Positions 55,762 to 64,000 of a stretch of 64,000 nt of DNA are shown here, in pieces (within the stretch, counting starts at the first letter, position 1; every line of letters begins with the position of its first letter). The stretch lies in NCBI GenBank assembly GCA_916613615.1, contig OU744728.1, positions 27,607,450-27,671,449 of the forward strand. Reading direction: 5' to 3'. This DNA is from Steromphala cineraria. Lineage: Eukaryota > Mollusca > Gastropoda > Trochida > Trochidae. The position numbers were made by a program, and so were the translations under genes. The notes beneath the pieces are model-generated. The model did no database searches. It saw only the letters and a program-made list of their open reading frames with translations, and was not told the DNA's origin.

Positions 55762-58700
55762 CTGAAATATAGACAATGTATTCACATAACTCTCACAAAT
55801 TTTGCAATCTTCGTCATTTATAGCATGGATTACAACTTCTTTAATGTATTTTTTTAAATCAACGCTTAATATATCATATATAGTTATATTTAGGGATGTC
55901 ACGATACAAGTACCTTGCGATACAATACATATCATGATACTGAGGTCACGATACTGAGGTCACGATACATATCGTGATACACTAAATGCGACATTTGTAC
56001 GGTGAGATAAAAATTCGGGGATCTAAATTTAATATTATCTAAGTAACCAGCAATTAGACACAAAAATAACCCAATATCTTCATGAAAAAATCACTTAATG
56101 CTATATTAAAGCTGTCTTAACAAGGAATTTAATCAGCTCTTGATTTCTTCATTTGATATTCGCACAAAAATCGAACAATATTCACAAAAATAGAGCCATT
56201 GGCTCTGTAGCTCATCAGGCTTCATCATCAATTATGCTGTAGAGTGTGGCCAATGTGATTCCCCCTTTGTAGAGGCCACAGGGGCACCAATCATAAAATT
56301 AAGTATATAGGCGACAAGTTTCAGTTTTCTAGGCCTTATACTTAAGGAGAAGAAGATGAAAATAGATTTGAAGGACGTTCCTGTTGCCTTTATTAGGGGC
56401 AACAGGGTCACCAAAGCTACAATTCATAATCCTCACTAGTCAAGGAGTCTGTACACAAAGTTTCAGCTTTCTAGTCCTTATGCTTCTGGAAAAGACGATG
56501 AAAATAGGTTTTTAGGGCGTGGCCCCTGTGGCCCTTATTAGGGATCACAGGGCCACTAAAGCTACAATTTATAATCTTCACCAGTCAAGGAGTCTGCAAA
56601 CAAAGTTTCAGCTTTTTAGGCTTTATGGTTCTGGAGAAGAAGTCGAAATTCCACAAAGTTTACGGACGGATGGAGGGATGGACGGACAGATGGACGGACA
56701 GACGGACGGACGCCGGATATCATGCCATGCCATAAGCCCATCGGGCCTTACAGGCCAGATGAGCTAAAAAGTTTAACAATCTACCAAAATTTCAAAGGCC
56801 TATGAAGATTATTTCATATGTTTTATGGAAAGAAAAACAAATGATTCAAGGCCAAGGTTTCTGTGTTGAAGTACTGTAGTGGATATTTGTCTATTCAAAG
56901 GGAGACAATCCATTGTATTAGTTAGTACAGCATACCAATAAGAAAAGTCTTCATTGATGATCTCTCTTGTCTTATGTCTGAGATTGTTTATTCTATGCAA
57001 TAAGTGATGCTACAGTATTTATCGGTTAACCATCAATCGAAATCACGGACACTGATATTATGTTCCAATCAGATCACAGTTTACTACTTCAAGTATGATA
57101 AGATTTTTGAGAGGCATTTAGCAGTGTTGGACAAACTGATGTGAGTTTGTGTCTCAGTTCACCCAGCTGTAAATGGGTACCCTGTGAGGAATAGAATGGT
57201 CCCTAACCTGAGCGCCACATATGGATGCCAGTTGAATACTCCCCAGGGATTTGAATTGGATAAAAGGTCGGACGGTGAAGGAATGCCATTGACAAGGGGA
57301 AACAACAAGCGCCTTGAGCAACCACGAGTGGATTGATATGCGCGCTATATAAATATTCATATAATAATAATAATAATTTAGAAGTTGGTGTTTACAAATA
57401 ACAGACAAATATTATGGATGACAACTCATCCATAGGATTTGACTTTTCCTTCAAGCATGATTGCATGAATTGTTTAAAAGTTGACCGGTGATCAACCATG
57501 CTTGAGAAGGGTGACACCAAGAGATGAAGACTCACCTGATTGGATCACTCCAGAGGATCTCCCACGCCATGGGACTCTCGGTCTCTGGGTCTGGGAGGGG
57601 GACGGGGATCTTGTTGATAGCTTCTATACTTCCGTTATCATGGTCCGTGCTGGGGATACCTCCATGAACACAGAATACCTGCACACACAGACTAGAAGTC
57701 AGACAAGTAAACCAAGGCTTGATGCTTATGTTCTGTAATATGAATACTTTGAATAAATATACCATGTTTGTATAAAATGTAATCAACAATCACATGATGT
57801 GTGTATATGTACTGATTTCTAGTATAAATACTGTCAATAAATACATCATTTTTGTTTTAAATGTAATCAACAATCACATGATGTGTGTATATGTACTGAT
57901 TTCTAGTATAAATACTGTCAATAAATACATCATTTTTGTTTTAAATGTAACCAACAGTCACATTATGTGTGGTTATGTACTGATATAAATACTGTCAATA
58001 AATACATCATTTGTGTTTTAAATGTAACCAACAGTCACATTATGTGTGGTTATGTACTGATATAAATACTGTCAATAAATACATCATTTGTGTTTTAAAT
58101 GTAACCAACAGTCACATTATGTGTGGTTATGTACTGATATAAATACTGTCAATAAATACATCATTTTTGTTTAAAATGTAACCAACAGTCACATTATGTG
58201 TGGTTATGTACTGGAATAAAATACTGTCAATAAATACATCATTTTTGTTTTAAATGTAACCAACAGTCACATTATGTGTGGTTATGTACTGATATAAATA
58301 CTGTCAATAAATACATCATTTGTGTTTTAAATGTAACCAAGAGTAACACGATGTGTGATTTAGATGACATGATCTTTATCCTTTTTACATCATATAAGAT
58401 TTTGCAAAGATAAATTCATTCAAACTTGACATGAAAAAGACACTTCTTTAGTTGTTAAGACCACATATATTAAATCATTTGCATCATTTTGATTACCTTT
58501 TTTTATCATGTTCTATCTTTTTATAGCTTATCCTTTTGTTCAGTGACAATATGCACATAAAGAGTTCGGATAATTGAAGAAATTAGACAGTTAGGCACAT
58601 GAATTAGCAAAGCATATTAATTAACATATTTTATCTAAAAGCAGCAAGAAGAACTGTTAGGGGTTGGGCATATATAGTATCTTTGAAAATATATATATAT

Positions 58701-61700
58701 AAATATCTATAGCTGCCTTCACTAATATCCAGTTTTTAATTCAAGATTTGAATATTTGAATGCTTTGAAATCATTTCAACACTTATGGCACTTAGTTTCA
58801 CATGATAGCCAACCAAAAGAACTTGATCATACCTTAAAGGGGCAGTAGCACGTTTTTAGAGGGAATATAAGGTGATGTCAGGAAAATGAAAATTAATGGT
58901 TCCAATTGAAAGACAATGTACTTAAACTAAATGGAGCAGTAATAATTCAAATATATAACGTAAAGTTTAGCCATGCGCTTTCTTTTTCTTACATAAAATG
59001 AATTAAAGGTGTTCACATAAAATGGCCGCCAATGAATTTTATGAGAATCTTCATACTTTGTCCTCTGACTAGGGATGATTGGCTTGTGTAATAAGATTTT
59101 TGACACTATGAAAATAACACATTTAGCATTAACTTATAATTAACAGTGGAAATTTTAAAATATAAAATTATCAAAAAACGTGCTACTGCCCCTTTAATGT
59201 TTAATAAATGATATACACAGATAATCTTACTTTGTCATCTATAGTGGCAGCAATAGGCATCACATCAAAACACTCATTCACAGCTTCCCAGATCTGCATA
59301 CCGATACTGTCCCCAAACTTGCTGAAACATTCTCTGTGGAAGAAAAACCATTGATGAATTAAAGGGACAGTGGCACTTTCTCAGGGGGAATATAAAATAA
59401 TGTCAGGAAAATGAAAATAAATGGTTTCAATTGAAAGACAATGTTTTTTAACTAAATGAAGCAGTAATAAATCAAATATATAATGTAAAGTTCAACCATG
59501 CGATTCCCTTTTCTTACATAAAATGTATTCACACAAAAGTGGCCAATAGTGGACTTTATGTTGATCTTTTAAATTTATTTTCTGACTGTGGATGATTGGT
59601 TTGTGTAATGAGATTTTTGTCACTATCAATATAATATGTACACTTACTGCCCCTTTAGTAAAATCCTACAACCAAAAGCCAGTTACTTATCGTAGTAAAC
59701 TTTAGCTCATTAATTGAGTTTCTTGAAATATTTGCAAAACTAACTATTATTAATTTCAAAGAATTGCTTCCTTCAAATGTCAGAAAAGAAACATGATTTT
59801 TTTTTGAAAATATTGTGTTTCAAATATCTAAACCAGAGTAAACAAAACAAAGCAGCATTGGAAAACTTTCAATAATAAATATCTAAATTATTCTGACAAC
59901 ATTTCGATGTCAATTTTCTGTGACAATAATGCCAAATTCAGGCACTTTTTAAAGCAATAATGCTAATTTTTCAGCCATTATTCAGCAAAAATTATGATAT
60001 TATCATGCTATATTATTTGCAATGGAGGTGATTTGGGGTATTACGACTGCTAGTATTAATGCAGGAGAAAGCCTGCAACACTATTGTGGCTATGCATTGC
60101 AGTGAAACCTGCGAGCATCGGCCAGAACAAGCAAACCATGGTTGGTACTGCGCTGAAATTTAGTGTAACATTGTACCTAAACCTTACTGTGTGTAGTTCT
60201 CTACTATAGACAAAGTTGCAGATCCCCTGGTGGAATTTGAACCACAGACCTTTGGCAGGCCTCTGATAAGTGCAGTGTCTAAACCATTATCATGATTCCC
60301 CAAGGTAGAGGAAATTACACCAGCAGAATGATCCAGTTCATGTACATTAAAGAAACAAGTGTGAGTATCCAATAAGCAGGGGTTCATGGGTACTGAAGGG
60401 GTGGGAATATATGGTATTTCCCTGAAAATCTTACGTCTTGAAGTGGAACATCTCCTGTACACTCCTCAGTTCATGATTTCCTCGGAGAAGGTGAAACTTA
60501 TCTGATGCCAACAGTTTCTGAGCTAGTAGGTAGGATACAACCTGCAAAAAGAATATTAATTGAAGCTGATTTTAAATAAAAACACTGTAGTTTTGAAGTG
60601 AATGTAAAGTGGTTTAATGGTGTGGTGCTCTAACTCCCAATTGAGTGAATGCACAATGGTTTAATGATGAAGTGGTTTCATTCCCAAGGGAGTGAATGCA
60701 CAGTGATTTAATGGTTAAACGGTGGTTTAATGGTTTAGCGGTTGAATTCCCAAGGAATTGAATGTATAGTGATTTAATGGTTTGATGGTTTAACTCCCAA
60801 ATTGAGCCAATGCATAGTGGTTTAATGATTTACAAGTTTAACTCACAAGGGAGTGAATGCATAGCATTTGATTAATGGTGAATTGGTATATCTTCAACGG
60901 CAGTGAATGCATAGTTGTTTAATGGTTTGGCGGTTTAACTCCCAAGGGAGTGAATGCATAGTGGTTCAATGGTTTGGTGGTTTAAATAGCAAAGGAGAGA
61001 ATGCACAGTGGTTTAATGTTTAACAAGTTTACCTCCCAAGGGAGTGAATGCATAGTTGTTTAATTAAAAAAGGAATGAATGCATAGTTGTTTAAGTGACT
61101 TCAAAATGCATTGTGGTTGTTTAGTTGTTTAACTCCCATGGAGTGAATGAAAGGAATGATAGTGTTCCTAAGAAGGGTATTAAATGAAGTAATACACTTT
61201 TTTTAAATATTGATTTTAGCTTTGGGTTTGTAATCATACATCCTGTATATTGCAGGATTTTAACCAAAATAACAGGAGTCTGACTAGGTGGCTTAGAATT
61301 TATCTTTTATGTTTAGAAAAAACTATTAGAACATTGAATACTGTACCATGTGGTAGTGGACACCTGAAAACTTATAGTATTAAAGAAACATTGTCTAAAA
61401 TCATGAATAAAATTGTCATTTTCACTGATATATATATATGCTATGAAGCTTGTACTTTATTATGACATTTCACCAATACCATGGCATCTGCAAGTTGCAA
61501 GTTGTTTTGGAAAGTACATTGTTTATTCAATATGATCGATATTCAAAGTAAGAAACCGATTTACATACTTCAATGCCACATTCTCCTCGATCTACATAGT
61601 CTCCTAGGAACAGGAAGGAGGCTGGAGTTAATAGCGGTCCCATCCGCCATAATGCCTTCTCGAAGCTCACCAGGTCTCGGAAGTTGCCGTGGATGTCACC

Positions 61701-63767
61701 TGAGGAGTAGTCAAATTATGTCCCTTTAATTCAAGGTTGATATATTTACATACATTTTTTGTGAAAAATATGTGCGAGTTTTGTGGTCTAGGTGACATCA
61801 AACATTAAAATCAAGAACTGGAATAGAAAGCGTTGTGAATTGTCAAACAAAGTGGTTTAGGGAACTTGATTCTGCATTGAGTTGGATAATGTCATGGGAA
61901 TGGCATTTTACAGAAAGCTGCCACATGAAACAAGTCATGACAATTGGACAGAGTTACTCAGTTTAAACAATCAATTTATATATGACCTAATAATGACATG
62001 AAAAGTGTGTACCCAGTAATATCTAGGTAAATATTATATCAGCAAATAATGGTGACAACTGCTTAATTTGACTAAGGTTAAGGGAATCAAATCTGTTTAA
62101 TGTTTACTTGTGCAAAATGTAATTGACAAGATGTAATCATTTCACAGTGAAGTAACAGAAAAGTCAGTCAAATCTTTAAAAGTTACAATTTGAAGTGTTA
62201 TTACACTTCCAAAATAAAATATTAAGTTCTCAAGTTATAATTTGAAGTGAAAGTACACAAATTTCATGTAATCCCTGAGTCAAGTTACAATTTGAAGTGA
62301 AATAAACCGGTACCCAAAAACAAAATATCAAGTTCTAAAGTTACAACTTGAAGTGAATAACACTTCTGAAACAATGTTCTAAAGTTACAATTTGAAGTGA
62401 CATTACACAAATATCAAGTAATTCCCAAAGTCAAGTTACAATTTGAAGTGAAAATATACTTCTAGAACAAAAAAACAAATTCTCAAACTACAATTGAAGT
62501 GAAAACAAACAAACATCAAGTAATCCCAAAAATAAAGTTACAATTTGAAATGAAGTTACACTTCCAAAACAAAATATTCTCTGTATATAGTCAATTAAAT
62601 ACTGTAGCACAATATTTACCCAGAATGTAGACAGGAGATCGGAGTTTGAGTAGTCTGGGCTCCTGACTTAGAATATCTTTAGCTTGTCGACACAAGGTCA
62701 GCAGACACTTCGCTAGGGCGTTACGATCAACCTGGCCCCAGTTGAAAGCAGGCTGAAAAGCAAAAAAGTTAAGATAAAAGTTTTTACAACAAAAATTGAA
62801 TATTTTAAACACATTTTTCAAACATTTTTAACATCTTAAAGATGTTTTCTGGAGTTTAATTTCTTGTAATTTTCCCCAGCTTAGGTAGAGAAATAGGTAG
62901 ATAGGTCGGCTGACACGAGCCGTTACTGCATCAATATGGAAATTAAGCGAGTCTTGTAGAGGCTAGGTTTACTTAGTATGAAGATGTAAAGAGGACTCCT
63001 TTTTGCAAACTCTTACTTTGGGCACACCTCCATTTTCTCCTTTGATGGCTCTCTCAAAATATCGAAGTCCAGTCAACATTTCATTTGGATGGGACCGCTG
63101 AAACAGGTTTTGAAAATTAAGTTTGGTTCAAATAAGAATTAAGACTGATTAAAGTATTGCATAGGTTATATTTCAAGGTAACATAGCTAAACAGGCAAAA
63201 CTTTATTCATCTCATCAAGATGATTTTTTACATCCCTATTTTGCAATGATCTGCATTTACACACTGTGAATCATTTGAATCACAGGTCTACCTCATAACC
63301 AGTGAATGACATAGAGCCCTTCTGCCAGTTTTGTACCGGGTTATTTTTTTTTGGTCAAGGCTTGTAACTTTTGTGTGTTTTTTCATCTATTTTGCCAATA
63401 AAATTTAAAAAAACACCACTTTCAGACTTGCTACTTTTTACACACTAAAATATTCACTGTCAATATACTGATATCTATCAGGCCAAAAACCTCATATCCT
63501 TCAATCTATGCAAACTGTCTCCTGCGATATCCCTTATTAAACTCAGCCACCTCATCGTTTCAATTATAGAGTGAATGTCATGTAAAAAATCATGCTAATG
63601 TCTTTATACACCCTAAACTTGCAAATATGAGCACAAAAATTTTGCAAAGTGCCTTTTCGAAAAAAAAGAACTCACTTGATTGAATGAATCAATGGACGGC
63701 ATACGCTGGAAGCGGGAAATATCTCCCTCAAGGTGGTGATCTGCACTGCCACTGACCGCTGATGTTC
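55584..63767 (-). CDS. PPP-family serine/threonine protein phosphatase (partial gene, eight exons)
   Basis: Eight exons on the minus strand join in phase with GT-AG borders: 63767-63676, 63097-63017, 62752-62620, 61699-61569, 60541-60435, 59333-59231, 57678-57536 and 55761-55584. The product has the metal-binding signature of PPP phosphatases in order: GDIHGN, GDYVDRG, LLRGNHE, VFCVHGG and RAHE. It also has the family block [19 protein letters not shown]. Enzymes of this family remove phosphate from Ser/Thr using two metal ions. The N-terminal extension ([20 protein letters not shown]) is not recognised. A first exon lies beyond 64000, and the last exon(s), expected to hold the C-terminal SS-x-YC motif, were not found below 55584. 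The sequence is not plain PP1, PP2A or PP2B; a divergent PP1-like branch is my guess. Introns are full of repeats. Confidence 0.9.
55890..55990. repeat. CGATAC-rich short repeat
   Basis: GTCACGATAC, ATCATGATAC and ATCGTGATAC occur repeatedly in direct and inverted form. It resembles the dyad end of a decayed DNA transposon and lies in the intron between exons vii and viii. Confidence 0.4.
56191..56770 (+). repeat. Pearl-like element, third copy (intronic)
   Basis: It begins TAGAGCCATTGGCTCTGTAG, has about three diverged core units, then a GGAC microsatellite (about 56665-56712) and the 3' end CCATAAGCCCATCGGGCC...GATGAGCTAAAAA. It lies in the phosphatase intron between exons vii and viii. 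Confidence 0.75.
57130..57378 (+). repeat. SINE-like repeat with (TAA)n tail
   Basis: CAGTTCACCCAGCTGTAAAT, GCGCCTTGAGCAACCACGAG and GCGCGCTATATAAATATTCA are followed by an AATAATAAT tail. This 3' module is, from memory, widespread as a CR1/L2-style tail in marine invertebrates. It is intronic. Confidence 0.55.
57536..57678 (-). CDS. Phosphatase exon vii (HGG)
   Basis: This 143-nt exon encodes [20 protein letters not shown], then the loop [20 protein letters not shown] and DPI. It holds the metal-binding His; donor GTGAGT, phase 2. Confidence 0.92.
57735..58370. repeat. Minisatellite, 84-bp then 77-bp units
   Basis: CTGTCAATAAATACATCATT recurs about eight times. Unit starts (AAyCAACArT) at 57781, 57865, 57949, 58026, 58103, 58180, 58258 and 58335 give periods 84, 84, 77, 77, 77, 78, 77. 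A 7-bp loss (TTTCTAG) separates the two variants. It is intronic. Confidence 0.88.
58838..59193. mobile_element. TTAA-flanked MITE-like element, copy f
   Basis: Complete copy: AGGGGCAGTAGCACG...CGTGCTACTGCCCCT with TTAA on both sides (58834-58837, 59194-59197). It lies in the phosphatase intron between exons vi and vii and ends 37 bases before exon vi. Confidence 0.85.
59231..59333 (-). CDS. Phosphatase exon vi
   Basis: This 103-nt exon encodes [20 protein letters not shown], then [14 protein letters not shown], the region before the HGG motif; donor GTAAGA. Confidence 0.9.
59363..59654. mobile_element. TTAA-flanked MITE-like element, copy g
   Basis: AGGGACAGTGGCAC...TTACTGCCCCT is flanked by TTAA and a mutated TTAG. 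It lies in the next intron (exons v-vi), so copies f and g bracket exon vi. Confidence 0.75.
60020..60300 (-). repeat. SINE-like repeat with tRNA-type box B
   Basis: On the minus strand the head has TGGTTTAGACACTGC and GGTTCAAATTCCACC (box-B-like). It is followed by the block shared with 49500-49650 (ATGCATAGCCACAATAGTG, TTGCAGGCTTTCTCC). Weak but consistent. Confidence 0.5.
60435..60541 (-). CDS. Phosphatase exon v (RGNHE)
   Basis: This 107-nt exon encodes [20 protein letters not shown], then [16 protein letters not shown], including the catalytic GNHE. It ends in phase 2; donor GTAAGA. Confidence 0.93.
60600..61150. repeat. Minisatellite of about 60-bp units
   Basis: About nine diverged units of GTGGTTTAATGGTTT-like and AACTCCCAAGGGAGTGAATG-like sequence. 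ACTCCC/GGGAGT forms a short dyad in most units. It lies in the intron between exons iv and v. Confidence 0.8.
61569..61699 (-). CDS. Phosphatase exon iv (GDIHG, GDYVDRG)
   Basis: This 131-nt exon holds the first two metal-binding motifs, [10 protein letters not shown] and [11 protein letters not shown], and ends GECGIE; donor GTATGT. Confidence 0.93.
62150..62580. repeat. Minisatellite built on AGTTACAATTTGAAGTGA
   Basis: The motif occurs about eight times, 50-60 bases apart, in two alternating flanking versions (one with CAAGTAATCCC, one with AGTTCTAAAG). It lies in the intron between exons iii and iv. Confidence 0.8.
62620..62752 (-). CDS. Phosphatase exon iii
   Basis: This 133-nt exon encodes [20 protein letters not shown], then CRQAKDIL and SPVYILG, leading into the GDIHG motif. 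It ends in phase 1 with donor GTAAAT. Confidence 0.87.
63017..63097 (-). CDS. Phosphatase exon ii
   Basis: This 81-nt exon encodes [20 protein letters not shown] and ends GGVPK; donor GTAAGA. It is phase 0 at both ends. Confidence 0.85.
63676..63767 (-). CDS. Phosphatase exon i (first visible)
   Basis: This exon is 92 nt, acceptor CAG above 63767, donor GTGAGT below 63676. It encodes [20 protein letters not shown] and ends SIDSFNQ, a polar N-terminal region without a known domain. The first codon is split with an exon outside the window. Confidence 0.8.
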
Positions 63768-64000
63768 CTGTCAACATTTAAAATTTTAAAAATACTTATA
63801 TCAATTTATTGTAGGAAGGAGGACAGAGATCACATTTATTCAAAGTTAAGACATTTTCATTCTAAAAGGAATGAAAAAACATGCAAAAATATGGAAATTT
63901 AATTTTCAAATACATGCATAAATCAAATTTGCTAAATCTATGGCACTGTTGTCACATTTATTTTAAACCTTAAAAAATATTAACAAGTAAGTTAATTGAT

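Noticed and set aside
60195..60300. tRNA gene
   Set aside because: A box-B-like motif is present but no full cloverleaf or anticodon arm; it belongs to a SINE-like repeat.

Overview
This window is nuclear DNA of an animal. It is AT-rich, has GT-AG introns, two Toll-like receptor genes, a phosphatase gene split into small exons, and a dense load of animal-type transposable elements. Repeats with a pearl-like build (terminal module, tandem core units of about 146 bp, GGAC microsatellite, fixed 3' end) and (ACTC)n-tailed I-type LINEs suggest a mollusc, perhaps a gastropod. That is an inference from repeat style; no species can be read from the sequence.

Layout. 1-8046: three LINE copies of one CR1/jockey-like family (APE endonuclease, reverse transcriptase, Cys/His tail); L1 and L2 lie on the minus strand, and L3 (plus) is inserted in or beside the 5' end of L2 with a 13-bp target duplication. 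6951-22053: a young 7.4-7.7-kb tandem duplication that begins inside L3 and carries a 167-bp satellite array, a twin-primed LINE (L4), a Tc1/mariner transposase remnant and small inverted-repeat elements. 22680-28615: a DIRS-like (tyrosine-recombinase) element remnant split by a pearl-like array and an I-type LINE with long flanking direct repeats. 29046-31475: Toll-like receptor A. 31476-36957: gene-poor, with an L1/Tx1-like LINE fragment and small inverted-repeat elements. 37029-47440: a second, older copy (block B) of the segment from the Tc1 remnant through the DIRS remnant to a TLR (44375-46819), without most of the later insertions. 47441-55277: no recognised gene. 55278-64000: minus-strand PPP-family serine/threonine phosphatase, eight consecutive exons in phase (55584-63767), both gene ends unseen, introns filled with minisatellites, SINE-like repeats, TTAA elements and a pearl-like element.

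How it fits together. Blocks A and B are paralogous, so each serves as the unoccupied-site control for insertions in the other. B shows what A looked like before the pearl-like array and the I-type LINE. A shows the empty sites of two TTAA elements in B. The order of events read from this is: old I-LINE relic, DIRS element and Tc1 element first; then segmental duplication with the TLR; then L4, the I-LINE and the pearl-like array in A, and TTAA elements in B; then tandem duplication of the L3-L4-Tc1 region; then growth of a perfect hairpin in one tandem copy. The two TLRs are intact and alike at both ends, but diverge in a central part of the ectodomain. I found no clearly new multigene system. 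The strongest leads are the covarying 3' stem-loops of the LINE family, the perfect 85-bp hairpin, the local TLR divergence and the pearl-like family with a conserved dyad.
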